NCBI GenBank assembly: GCA_018417955.1 | Contig: JACTVC010000043.1 | Span: 1 to 64,000, forward strand | From: Laccaria trichodermophora | Taxonomy: Eukaryota; Basidiomycota; Agaricomycetes; Agaricales; Hydnangiaceae | Direction: 5' to 3' | DNA: 64,000 nucleotides | Part shown: piece after piece, positions 21,751 to 32,565 of the stretch | Numbering within the stretch: the first letter of the stretch is position 1 | Layout of the letters: each line of letters opens with the position of its first letter | Made by a program: the position numbers and the translations under genes | Notes under the pieces: model-generated | Told to the model about the DNA's origin: nothing | Database searches by the model: none | What the model saw: only the letters and a program-made list of their open reading frames with translations

Positions 21751-24164
21751 TTTCCCGCGTCAACATCATCCACTTCTTCAATTTTTGTACGATGGTCAAG
21801 GTTGAGCGTAGCTGTGTTGCGAGGAGCGCCAGGGGTACAAAGAGGAATAAGAATAGAAGGGCCTTGCCGAGATCCATCAGTTTTATCGCCGTCACCGTCT
21901 TGCCAAATTCGCATGTTCATCGACCCTTGACGAGTATATTGAATCGAGGCGGAATACCATTGGAGCCAGGGTTGACCCAGTATAATTTCTTGTTTTCCTG
22001 TGCCTTCTCTACTGACGAACATGTGATGGTCGAACCTTCGCCCAGAAATCTTGATTTCAGCATCCCGGACACAACCGCCGAGAGGGACAGGGCGCCCATT
22101 AATCCCTTTGAGAGACCATCGTGTACCGTCGAGATCGATCGCCAGGTTCGTCCTGTCGTAAAATTCTTCAGCTATCAAATTCAGTTCAGAACCTGTGTCA
22201 ATCATAAAAACAGCATCAAGTCCGGCGAACTTTCCCCGAAAACGTCCTGTAACCATCGCAAAAAGCGGCTGTGGAGTTAGATGAATTTTTACCGCTGAAG
22301 CGTAGCGTATCAGAATGTCTTCCTTCGATTCTGTGGATTCATCAAATGCGAGACCGACGCGTGACTCAACGAAACTAGAATTAGCGAAGGACTCAGCTGC
22401 GGGGAGAGAACGGTAGTATTCCTCGTCGTCCGAATCATATCCTCCAGCCAAATCTGAGGATGAAATTTCTTCTTCAACCCAATCGGCCTCTTCGAGTACC
22501 TCCACGACATTTGCAACTACAGGTTTTGAAATGTATTCCTGACGCGTCTTCGTCAAGTTGCTGACTGATTTTTGCAGAAAGGCTGAAATCGCCAGAAGCT
22601 CGCCGAGTTCAAGATGAACCATTGTTTTGTTAACCTTTTCTCGAACGATTTTATCTAGATCGTACATTTCTTGAATGTCAGACGTGAAATGATACGAAGG
22701 AGCCGACTTAGCTTTAGTATTCGCGTCTTTCATCTCAACGTCTTTAGTTTTTGCTGGTGGTGCACGACGATTTTTGAAAGCATCTTCTGTGTTTACCGCT
22801 GGAGGCCGTAAGTTGAAAGCTTGAGGCGTTGACTGAACCGTGGGAGGTCGTAAATTAAAAGCCTGAGGTGTAGACTGAACAGGACCGTTTGCTGGCCTAA
22901 GGTTACTAAGCGTAGGAACAGGTGTTTTATTCAGATTCTCTTTTGGCTTAGGAACGGACTTAGCTTCGGCTGGTCGCCTCTCCGGGCGCTTGATGGGATC
23001 GAAACAAGTTTCCTTGTCTTTTTGAGATCGAGTTACGGCTGATGTCAAAGAGGGGGATGCCGCCCGCCATTCAGGGACGACAGAAGAAGGCGAAGCGTTG
23101 AAGACTTCAGAGGATAGAACCTCTTCTCCATCGAATAACAGACCGGCGTAGTTGGCCATATGGGGAGGTGGGTCTCTAGAAGCCTCCCGGGCCTTACCTT
23201 TTAAATGGCTTGAAGCGGCGGCATGTTGTTCTCGTAAGACCTTCGCGACTCCACCGTCACTTCCAAAAGCTCGAGGAAGTTCAGACCCATCTGGGTGCGC
23301 TAACCTACCTAAGGGGGTGTAAGCAACTAAACCTTCTTTAATACATATCTCGACTTCTGGACAGAACTTGAGTCCAAGGCGGTGCGTTGTCTTATCGCAA
23401 ATTTTCAAAGGCTTCTTCTTTTTCTTCGTCAAGATCACCGTGTCGATGTCGTCGTCGGAATCACTCGAGCTCGAGTCTGAATCAGACTCTCGGTCAACGC
23501 CTACATACGTTGTCTTCGCATCCAGGTCTTCGTCGTCAAACTCGGTCCTTAATAAGCTAAGGAGGGTTGCCGTTGTCGGCGGCGAGGAAGTTTTGAGATT
23601 GGCGGCCGGTATACGTTTCTTGATTCGAGCACGTAAAGACGTCGGGATTCCTCTGTAAAAACAAAGGTGAACTTCATTAGCTAACATCTTGTTCGGAGCT
23701 AAATCCGCAGATAAAGCTGTAAAATCTCGGTAATACTTGTCTACTTCTTTGCGAGAAGTTAAGATACCCGACTCTCCATGCTTGGAGCACCATTGGCGCA
23801 ACCGATCTGGGGAGTTGAGAGGGATGGAATCGTTCGACCCATAAAGGTCGTCCAAATACACCCTCACCGCAACCCAGTCGTCTCCAGACAGTAACGAAGA
23901 TGAACCGATAACCATCCGAACTTTTGAATGACAATATCTGAGAACATAACCAGGTAAAAGTGTATGTGAAACTCGCGCGCTGTCCGCATGTTGTTCAAGC
24001 GCGTCTAAAAAATCCGAAACGTGCCTCCCTTTAAACTTGGGAGCTCCCGGCATTCCCGGAGTAGGCATAGGGACACCCAACGTAGCATTGAGACTGGTAT
24101 CAAAAGAAGAAGACACAACTGGTTGTTTAGAAGATGAAGACTGGAGTTCGTTGTTAGGACTCAT
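21747..24164 (-). CDS. Inner element gag-protease polyprotein
   Basis: An uninterrupted 805-codon ORF from ATG 24164 to TGA 21747-21749. The N-terminal half is gag-like (TPGMPGAPKFKGRHVSDFLD; a capsid-like helical segment follows). The middle is a disordered charged linker containing two near-identical copies of an FNLRPP motif. The C terminus is a retropepsin-type protease (AVFMIDTGSELNLIAEEFYD; catalytic DTG). No zinc knuckle is apparent. It is the only intact retroelement ORF of the nest. The stop overlaps the pol start (ATGA), suggesting reinitiation or coupled translation. Confidence 0.9.
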   Translation of the reverse strand: MSPNNELQSSSSKQPVVSSSFDTSLNATLGVPMPTPGMPGAPKFKGRHVSDFLDALEQHADSARVSHTLLPGYVLRYCHSKVRMVIGSSSLLSGDDWVAVRVYLDDLYGSNDSIPLNSPDRLRQWCSKHGESGILTSRKEVDKYYRDFTALSADLAPNKMLANEVHLCFYRGIPTSLRARIKKRIPAANLKTSSPPTTATLLSLLRTEFDDEDLDAKTTYVGVDRESDSDSSSSDSDDDIDTVILTKKKKKPLKICDKTTHRLGLKFCPEVEICIKEGLVAYTPLGRLAHPDGSELPRAFGSDGGVAKVLREQHAAASSHLKGKAREASRDPPPHMANYAGLLFDGEEVLSSEVFNASPSSVVPEWRAASPSLTSAVTRSQKDKETCFDPIKRPERRPAEAKSVPKPKENLNKTPVPTLSNLRPANGPVQSTPQAFNLRPPTVQSTPQAFNLRPPAVNTEDAFKNRRAPPAKTKDVEMKDANTKAKSAPSYHFTSDIQEMYDLDKIVREKVNKTMVHLELGELLAISAFLQKSVSNLTKTRQEYISKPVVANVVEVLEEADWVEEEISSSDLAGGYDSDDEEYYRSLPAAESFANSSFVESRVGLAFDESTESKEDILIRYASAVKIHLTPQPLFAMVTGRFRGKFAGLDAVFMIDTGSELNLIAEEFYDRTNLAIDLDGTRWSLKGINGRPVPLGGCVRDAEIKISGRRFDHHMFVSREGTGKQEIILGQPWLQWYSASIQYTRQGSMNMRIWQDGDGDKTDGSRQGPSILIPLCTPGAPRNTATLNLDHRTKIEEVDDVDAGK

Positions 24165-24467
24165 GACGAAAATTTAAGGAGAAAATTTTAAAATAAAAGA
24201 AGGGTAATTGAAGAAAGGACTTAGCGTATACGTGGACGACGAATCGAGAATGACAGAATGAATATATGCACCTGAAAACAGAGTATTCAGCGCAAAAATG
24301 TTGATGATAACCATACCAAATGCGAATCAGGAGATTTATTGAGTGTATGCGTCCGTCTAAAAACCGAGTTTTCAGCGCAAGGACGAAGATATGGAACGTA
24401 CCAAACGAGTTTTTGATACTTGATGAGGAAGTAGAGCGGAAAACCAATCCCCTGTCTTGGTCACCAC

Positions 24468-25408
24468 TGTGGAAGAACGGATGTTCAACTCAGGAAACAG
24501 TGATTGGTCGTCTACCTCAGAAGAAAGGGTGAGGGATTGGGGGAAGAGGGGATCAACGAAACAACGGAAGGGAAGACACTCAGCAGCAAGGAACCGTGTG
24601 AGCGCGTTTAAGCGCGCGCGTCGTTTAGACTTCCTGTAAGCGGTGGCGTGAGAGCGTATGGCAAGTAAAAGAGAATCTTGAAGTCTTTTGAGGTCGTCGT
24701 TCTTGAGTACACTTGAAAATCTTAAAATCTTGGGGAAGGAAAATACTTGGAGGGAAAAGATCCAAAACTCCATTCGCGAGGTGGGAGGACACCTTAAGTA
24801 CAAAAATAATAATCACGAGGCATCTGCACGTACTCGCGTGCTGCCTGTCCAGAAAAGTTCTAAAGAAAAGAAGTCGTCGAAAGGATAAAAGTAAAAATAG
24901 GTTTTGACGCATCCCGTCAAGTCCTTCCGCCGAGCCGTTGGACTGGGAATAACTCGGGGAGCTAATCGACGCTGAGAGAGGCCTATTTGCGTACGCGACC
25001 GCCCCCTCAGTGCGGGCTTCACAGCCGTCGACGCTTCAACCCTACCGTCCAGTCCTAAGGTTTGACATTAAACTCAAGAGAATTTGTCGTAAGTAAACAA
25101 ATTGAAAATGAATAAAAAGAAGAAAAATAAAATCAAGGCATACAAAGAAGAGAATTCCAAGCCGATCTTCTGTAGATTGCAGGTCGAATGAGTAGCCGAC
25201 GATGATGTCATTGATCCCAGAGAGTCACTCTTCGACGTGTTCGAGCGCACAACGAAAAGGATTGATTTTGAACATTTGAACTTCTTCTTTATAACCTATA
25301 AAAGTAAAAGGAAACTATAAAAATAAAAATAAAACCGTCAAAACCAACGCGCATGAAAAATAAGAACATAACGGAAGTGCCGTGAGTAAACCACTCTGCA
25401 CTTCCACA
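24468..25408 (-). repeat. LTR of inner element (5' LTR in its own orientation)
   Basis: The partner of 15750-16690. In the element's orientation the sequence immediately downstream reads GTGGTGACCAAGACAGG. This begins one base before a TGG and could be the primer-binding site, although I could not assign the tRNA. Confidence 0.93.
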
Positions 25409-26260
25409 CTGGACTGGGAGAATGCATGCGAGGATTTCTTCAGCACGTGTAAAGAACCGATCGCTGACGACAAGAAGGTCTCTAAAGTAACGGGAGGATT
25501 ACAGAACAAATGTGTGGCCGTTTATATCAGAAACAACCACACGCGTTTACACGCTCTCACATTTCCTGAATTCATGATCGAACTCCGTGATACTTTTTTG
25601 CCTGCAGACTGGGCGAAGGATACGCACTGAAAGATATTGGCAGCGCGCATGTCACTTGACCAGTCGTTCTTCAACTTCTGCACGGATTTAGTGTCCGCCA
25701 ACAATCTCCTGGTTGGTCACCCACTACACCTATCTGAACAACGCATTCGAGAACAGATCTTCAATAACATCACCAAGGACCTCCAGGAAAAATTGGAGGA
25801 TTCAGCGACCGAACTCACCGCATTGAACGCTCTCTCCTTCCAGAAATGGATGAACGCCATCAGTGAGACCGATGTCAAGATGGCAAAAGCGCTCAAATGT
25901 AGCATGAAACGCTACACTTTGGAACTAGAAAAAGAGGAAAAGAAAAAGCAGATCCTCTCAGGACCCTCTCACACCGCGAATGCATCATCAAGTGGAACCA
26001 CAGAGAATCGTCGTCCATATGTGCAAAACACTTATTCCAGACCCCGTCACAACCTACCTCCTCTGACCAAGGAAGAACACGCCCTCATTTACGAACACAA
26101 GGGATGCTTGAAGTGTCGACGCTTATATGCAGACCACATTGGACGCAACTGCAACAATGATTTCCCAGAGACACATGTCGTAATCACGCCTGCCTTAGCT
26201 GCTGCAGCAAAAGCAGAGTGGGAGAAACAGCGCCCCTACAAGGGCAAGCCGCTGAATTGA
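25409..26260 (+). pseudogene. Outer chromovirus gag, 3' segment
   Basis: It resumes at the duplicated CTGG and reads DWENACEDFFSTCKEPIADD and onward through the capsid-like region. TGA stops fall at 25628-25630 (after WAKDTH) and 26258-26260 (after GKPLN). The nucleocapsid end carries a single zinc-knuckle-like motif, GCLKCRRLYADHIGRNC, near 26103-26153. Without the stops it would be one ORF with the segment at 15338-15749. Confidence 0.85.
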
Positions 26261-26902
26261 GGACCGGCTGCGAGCACCAGCACTCCCACCGTTGCGGCGA
26301 TTGTGGAGGAATCAAGTGAACTCTCGGGCAGCGACGACGAGGACAACAAGGAGGGCAACTCCAGAGTTGTCGCGATGACGTGGCCTTCAGCAGTTGCGCT
26401 CGGCGACTCCAATTCTGATGACAGCGTGAGTCCCCCCTTATCAGTCCCGAACTTGTATTGGAACGCTACGGCCCCTGGGAGTGATGGGTTTTTTGTTCCT
26501 GTCAAAGCCATGATTGACAGTGGTGCTCACATTGTCCTCATTAGGCCTGATGTCGTCGACGCCCTGGGACTAGAAATAAAACAGCTACAGAAACCTCAAG
26601 TGATCAATGTTGCCATGAAAGATGAAATGAAGAAGAAGAAAATGGAACCTGTACTTTTATCGCAATATGTCTCGCTCTCGCTCTCAACCTTAGACAATTC
26701 TTGGACTTCAAAACCTGTTCTCGCAGTTATTGCCCCTGGCCTTTGCACAAAAGTTCTCTTAGGGTTACCGTTCCTTGTACACAATCGCATCGTTGTAGAT
26801 CATGAACTGTCAAGCGCCATTGTCAAAGATACTTGTATAGACTTATTAAATTTCGTGCCTACACCTCGAAAAGTTGCGCACCCTGTGAAATCACCACGCT
26901 GA
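26261..26902 (+). pseudogene. Outer chromovirus protease region
   Basis: The frame continues directly from gag. An acidic linker (SSELSGSDDEDNKEG) precedes a retropepsin with the active-site motif AMIDSGAHIVLIRPDVV near 26508-26558 and the distal VLLGLPFL near 26752-26775. It is closed by a TGA at 26900-26902. Confidence 0.83.
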
Positions 26903-29900
26903 AAGCAACTCGAAGTCAGACTGTTGCATCGTGATTTACTTAAAGAATTAAAATGGTGGTGTGCAATGATAAGAAGGAAACTAGATAGAATGACGAACAC
27001 AGAACGAAACGATGATGAATTCATTGCGGTAAATTTTGTTGGAGCCATTAAGAAGAAATTGGAATCACTAGAACTACAACAAAAGTACAACACTCTCGAG
27101 GAAAAACTTAAAACGGAGTTCAAGCAAACATTTGAACCAATCCCTCATGTTCACAATTTGCCTGATGATGTTTATTGTCGAATAAAACTGAAAGATGCCA
27201 CAAAAACGATCACAAAGCGAACATACGGGTGTCCTCGCAAATATCGAGAAGCATGGAAAACACTTATCGATAAACATGTTGACTCGGGAAAGATTAGATT
27301 GTCAAATTCTGAATTCACGTCACCCTCATTTATCATCCCCAAATCAGACCCGACTGCATTACCGCCTTGGGTAAATGACTATAGAGAATTAAATTCAAAC
27401 GTTGTTATTGATAGCCACCCCTTGCCTCGAGTTGATGACATCCTAGCAGATTGTGCTAAAGGGAAAATTTGGGCTGTAATCGATATGACAGTTTCATTTT
27501 TCCAGACTAGAGTACATCCAGACGATATACACTTGACAGCTGTCACTACCCCCTTTGGTTTATTATATGAATGGACAGTAATGCCGATGGGATATAGGAA
27601 CGCACTGTCAATACACCAACGCCGTGTAACGGAGGCCCTGAGGAAATACTTGGGCAAGATATGCCACATCTATCTGGATGACATAGTCGTCTGGTCGCAG
27701 AATCTGGTTGAGCATGAAAGAAATGTCCGTCTAATCCTCCAGGCATTGATAGATGCAAAACTTTATTGTAATATAAAGAAAACACGTTTGTTTTCGTTCA
27801 GAGTAAATTTCCTGGGACATACCATTTCAGAGGACGGAATTGAAGCAGATGAGAAGAAAGCAGAAAAGATCGAGAATTGGCCAGCCCCAACTACGGCCAC
27901 AGAAGCACATGCATTCCTAGGACTTGTGCGATATTTGAATGCCTTTCTGCCAAAGTTGGCTGTGCAGAGTGACATTTTAACGGTTTTCACAACAAAAGAA
28001 GCGGAGAGAAAATTCCCGGCATGGCTGCCAAAACATCAGGTGGCTTTTGATACCATAAAAGCTATTGTTACCTCTCGAGAATGTTTGACATCAATAAACC
28101 ATGAGAATATGGGGCAGAACAAGATTTTTGTAACAACAGATGCAAGTGATCGTGTTTCTGGTGCCGTTCTTTCCTTTGGACCTACTTGGGAATCTGCACG
28201 TCCAGTAGTGTATGACTCAATGACGTTCAAGGGCCCTGAATTAAATTACCCAGTACATGAGAAAGAATTGTTAGCAATTATGCATGCATTGAGAAAATGG
28301 AAAGTGGACTTATTGGGCTCCGAATTTCTTGTATACACAGATCATAAAACACTTTTGAATTTCGATAGGCAGAAAGACATGTCTCGACGCCAGTTACGTT
28401 GGATGGAGGAGCTTTCCATTTATAACTGTAAATTCGTATATGTCAAAGGCGAGGACAATTCAGTGGCTGACGCATTATCACGTTTGCCCTATAAATGTGT
28501 AGAAGAAAGCGAACAACCAAAAGCAGAGAACGATGCAGCTTACCCATTTTCATATCAGCCAGAAAAACCAATAACAGTTTTTGCACCAACAAAAGAACCT
28601 GTCATGTGTGGAATAGTAGCGGCCTTAGTCGATGCGGCTCCAAAGAATTCATTCAGAGTGACAATTGATGATGAAATGCTCACAAAACTAAAAGAAAGTT
28701 ATAAGACTGATCCTTGGTGTAAAAAGTTATTGAACGCTAGTCAAGGCCTCCCAAACGTCCAACAGAGAAATGAACTGTGGTATATTGGAGAGAGATTAGT
28801 TGTACCAAAAGATTCAGGAGTACGAGAAATAATATACCGTCTCGCACACAATAACCTCGGTCATTTCGGTTTTCACAAATGTTATGATAACATCTGTGAA
28901 TCGTATTTCTGGCCAAATATGAGGAGAGATCTTGAAGAAAAATACATTCCGGGATGCCAAGATTGCCAACGGAATAAATCTCCCACCACAAAACCTAACG
29001 GCCCCTTGCACCCGTTGAGAGTCCCTGATGGACGATGCGAATCTATTGCGATGGATTTCATAGGACCCCTTCCAGAAGATGAGGGCTATGATTGTATCTT
29101 GACAATAACAGATAGACTAGGATCGGATATTCAGATAATCCCTACAAGAACAGATATTACTGCGGAGGAATTAGCAGTGATTTTTCTTGATAATTGGTTC
29201 TGCGAAAATGGATTACCATCTGAGATTATCTCCGATAGAGACAAACTTTTTGTGTCCGCGTTTTGGAAAGCTCTGAACAAATTGAGCGGGATCAAACTAA
29301 AAATGTCAACAACGAATCATCCAGAGACAGATGGTAGTAGTGAACGCACAAACAAAACAGTCAACCAGTGTTTACGTTTCCATGTCGAATGAAATCAAAA
29401 GGGCTGGAAAAAGGCGTTACCTCGAATATGTTTCTTTCTGATGAACACGGTTAATAAGTCAACTGGTTACTCACCTTTCCAGTTAAAATATGGTCGCTCA
29501 CCGAGGATATTTCCACATTTCGAGTCTACAACACCAACCACTAAAGCAGACCGAGAGGCACAAGAAATAGTGGGAGAGATCCAGAAGAATGTGGCAGACG
29601 CAAAAGACAACTTGATGTTAGCAAAGATATCCCAAGCGTATTTTGCAAATGCTCACCGTGCTCCTGAAATTGTGTACAAAGTCGGAAACAAAGTTATGTT
29701 ATCCATGGAAAACAGGCGTAGAGAATTTAAAGAAAAACCAGGGGATGGCAGAGTTGCAAAGTTTATGCCTAGATTCGATGGACCTTGGGAAATTACAGAA
29801 GCACATCCGGAAACATCAACTTATAAATTGAACCTGCCACAAACTACTAACATATTTTCTACCTTTCATGCATCGCAACTCAAACCTTTCATTCCAAACG

Positions 29901-30157
29901 ACGACGCAATATTTCCTTCCCGCAAGAGGACCGACATCCCGGAACCAGTTCTGGTTGAAGGCATCCTCGAAAATTACATTGATCGTATCCTCGATTTCAA
30001 AAAAATTAACAGAAAACCGTCGTACCTCGTCCGTTGGGTGGGTTTTGGTCCTGAAGATGACGAATGGCTCCCAGCATCAATGCTCGAAGACAACGAAGCC
30101 CTTGATCGTTGGATCGACTTTGGAGGAACTTCGCATTTTGTTTCTAAGCCGACCTGA
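26903..30157 (+). pseudogene. Outer chromovirus RT, RNase H, integrase and chromodomain
   Basis: The RT has FQTRVHPDDIHLTAVTTPFG, MPMGYRN and catalytic IYLDDIVVWS near 27669-27699. RNase H has FVTTDASDRVSGAVL, HEKELLAIMHALRKW and YTDHKTLLNF. The integrase has an HHCC finger (LAHNNLGHFGFHK...CQDCQRNKSP) and the catalytic residues in MDFIGPLP, ISDRDKLF and DGSSERTNK. A chromodomain ends the protein (ENYIDRILDFKKI, YLVRWVGFGPEDDEWLPA), which targets such elements to heterochromatin. One TGA at 29390-29392 interrupts the integrase. The RT motif MTVSFFQT and the residues after MPMGYRN look altered relative to the usual family pattern. Confidence 0.9.
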
Positions 30158-30265
30158 CGGTAGCTTTTTCCCACAGGGTTTTTTAACGCACCCAGTCAGT
30201 TTTACTTACTTAAGTAGAATTTTTTCTCCTCTCAGCGTTGATGATTGATGACGAGAAGTTTTTTT

Positions 30266-30280
30266 GTGGAAGGGGAGGGG
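30266..30280 (+). other. Polypurine tract of outer chromovirus
   Basis: GTGGAAGGGGAGGGG abuts the 3' LTR at 30281, the expected position of the second-strand primer. Confidence 0.8.
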
Positions 30281-30444
30281 TGTAAGGACACCTATTTGCT
30301 CTTATTTACGTACGCATCACACACATCAAGCTATAAGTAGCTCACCTCTCGTTTTCCCGTTTCTTCCTTCCTTTTTCCCGTACTTTCCTCTCATATACAC
30401 GTTTTGGAACTGTTCTCTCCTCGCGTGATCAGTACCTTCTCACA
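30281..30444 (+). repeat. 3' LTR of outer chromovirus
   Basis: 164 bp matching 14891-15054, followed by the TSD GCTAC. Confidence 0.95.
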
Positions 30445-30464
30445 GCTACCATAGGATTGGGACC

Positions 30465-31860
30465 ATAACCTGCATCGCAGGAATTCGCGGCTCTCAAAGC
30501 TGACGCTTCACATTCTCCATTCTCGCAAAAGGCCGCCTGCGTTCAGCATGCGAGAAAGTCCAATGATGCGTCGAGGAACGCCAACTGGAGTTGATAGACT
30601 GGGACCAGCTTATTGATTGGCTTACGGGGCATACAGACATCGCATTGGCATTGTCACCGACACTCTCTTAGGCTCTCCCCGCAGGCCTAGGGCATCTGCA
30701 GAAGAACTCGACACACCAGTCTCTGAACCTCTTCAGTGACTTCCTCTCATCGCTTCTTGCACCCGATGACGGTAAAACCTACTCCTTGCAAGTGTGGGTG
30801 ACGACTAATAGAAGGGGTGCCGATTAACGTCGAGGATTACGAGGGAGGTGGTTGCGAGGTTGCTCAAGGACATGGGGTCTGGGGTGCAGAGCGTAGGGCG
30901 GATGAAAAGGCTAACTAAACCAAAGCCATGGACGACACCGATGCCGACGAAGTGTTCGAAGAGGACAGTGGTGTACTCACTCCCAACCGCCCGTCGAACA
31001 ATCAACTCGACACCGCTTGAAACCGGTCGCTCAAGTGCGCGAATACGGGCTCCTATCCAAACTAGATACCCTACCCTCTCTGACGAAGAGATGCTCGGCC
31101 TGACGGCGGACAAGCCTCTGAACCCACCACCCATTCACACCCTCTCCCCCACTCCCGAACGCCCCGCCCTGCTCACCCTCCTCACACGCCAAATACTTAC
31201 TATTCACGCAGACCCCGCGTAGGCGGACAAGCCAAACTCTTCCCACAGGGTGTGCTACCATACCCCAGACAGAGCATCATCGTGAAGAAGTTGCCCAGGA
31301 ATGCAGATGAAGCCAGGAAGAAATGATTCATATCGCTGTGCAATGCGCGTGGAAGGGGTTGTGCGTCATTCGCGTATGTTCTTTCTCTCTCTGAGTAGTT
31401 GTTTTGTTGCGAACTCACTCGCACTGTGAAGGTAAAACAAGGTGATCCGCTCTATCTACAACTGCCCCCCTCTCGAAGAGGCACTTTTCTTTCGTGCATG
31501 AGGGTTCAAGCCCCTCCTCGTTTCAGGTACCTCCTCCGCCTCCTTGGCAGGGCGAACGTTCAGTTGCATCCCGCTCACGCGCCGCGGTGTAGCCGAGAGC
31601 GTTGTGTGCACTGGTGTGGAGAGGGAGGTACAGACACCGGAGTATGAAAGGGGCACATTGTCTATTTTGATGGGTGTTGTGAGGTTGCAGGGGGTTGTTC
31701 ATGATGTGCTTTTGGGTGCTTCTTCGTTAACTTGGCCTACTCCTGCTCCTACGTCCAAGACTTCTACGTCTTCCACTACCACTACCACCACAGCAGCAGC
31801 AACAGCAGCCCCATACAACTCGCCATCCCGATCACTATCATCACATGCGCGTCAAGAGTA
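30465..31860 (+). pseudogene. Degenerate copy A of an unrecognised duplicated gene
   Basis: It is collinear with 35525-36830. Shared landmarks include GCGGCTCTC followed by TGACGCTTCAC, CTCGCAAAAGGC, GACGAAGAGATGCTCG, GGAATGCAGATGAA and the CGCGTATGTTCTTTCTCT donor region. Copy A carries extra indels and frame breaks, so no ORF spans it. I do not recognise the encoded family; the predicted sequence is Ser/Pro/Thr-rich with a conserved IIAKKF/EEMVH-like segment in copy B. Confidence 0.6.
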
Positions 31861-31980
31861 TCGAAATGGTGCTCATCTTTGTACTATGAAGGAGGCCTTC
31901 TTCTAAACCTTATGGTCATTGGTCATCCAAGTGGGCTCCAAGTGGACTCTCTGATTACTCCCGAAAAGCTTTAGCAAGAA

Positions 31981-32212
31981 ATCAGCTTCACCTTCATCCT
32001 CGGACTCAACCATCGCTTGGGACTCTTTGGAACGTTTAGAGGCTCCATTGCCATTTCAATTGGTGGCTTAGAACGTACCCTTTTTGCTGCTCGGGCGTTC
32101 AAGAGCCACGCTGGGGTGGTCGTCGTCTCTGTCGACGACCTAGCCATAGATAAGGACCATTATACGCACCCAACGTGACGAGCCTCACCATTCCGGGCTA
32201 TAACGCGCACCT
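31981..32212 (-). pseudogene. Scrambled fragment of the PWWP gene
   Basis: 31981-32060 matches about 42446-42516 (acidic/basic linker of the PWWP gene). 32065-32212 matches about 43046-43212 (PWWP exons 1-2 and the intron between them). The roughly 530 bp between these source segments is missing. Because intron sequence is included, it is a DNA-level duplication, not a retrocopy. Confidence 0.7.
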
Positions 32213-32565
32213 CTCCTGAGCATGCCAGTGTCAGCTGATTGTCCCAGCTCTCCCCCCGCCACTCGTTCTGCAATTGTTGCTGTCACTTGTATTCTGGCTA
32301 TCAGTCATCGTAACAATCGGAACTCTACTCGGCGATTCGCCAATCCAATAAAAGTGACACAAAGGCATAGTTCAAGGTGCGGCTACTAGTGCTTGAGGAG
32401 CGCGAAACTATTATCAAAGCCAATCACTCGTAAAATACACGTTCCTTTGAAAACACTGTAGACTTAGGGAACAAAGTCAGTACGATGAACCAAAGCCTTT
32501 TGTAGATGAAGTCTCAAATGTCTAGCTGCATAACTAAAAGGGTAACCATTCCTACGGGCCAAAAT
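32213..32565. other. No recognised gene
   Basis: About 350 bp downstream of the kinase remnant. I see no repeat pair or coding frame that I can support. Confidence 0.4.

Larger units (their letters stand above)
15750..25408 (-). mobile_element. Ty3/gypsy LTR retrotransposon, inner element of the nest
   Basis: A 9659-bp element on the minus strand with 941-bp LTRs (15750-16690, 24468-25408) ending TGTGGAAG...CTTCCACA. I found only one difference between the LTRs (16545 C versus 25263 T), so insertion is very recent. The TSD is CTGG (15746-15749 and 25409-25412). It encodes a gag-protease ORF (24164-21747) and a pol ORF (21750-16765). Pol is disabled by a MITE at 20980-21658 and two TGA stops. 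No chromodomain is visible after its integrase, unlike the outer element, so it is a different lineage. Confidence 0.95.
14891..30444 (+). mobile_element. Chromovirus (Ty3/gypsy) LTR retrotransposon, outer element of the nest
   Basis: The element is bounded by 164-bp LTRs (14891-15054 and 30281-30444; TG...CA ends) that differ at one site, and by a perfect 5-bp TSD GCTAC (14886-14890 and 30445-30449). Without the inner insertion it is about 5.9 kb, a normal chromovirus length. Order is gag, protease, RT, RNase H, integrase and a C-terminal chromodomain. A purine tract (GGAAGGGGAGGGG) precedes the 3' LTR. No obvious tRNA-type primer site follows the 5' LTR, which would fit self-priming as in Tf1-like elements, but I did not find a complementary segment. 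Several in-frame TGA codons make this copy defective. Confidence 0.95.
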
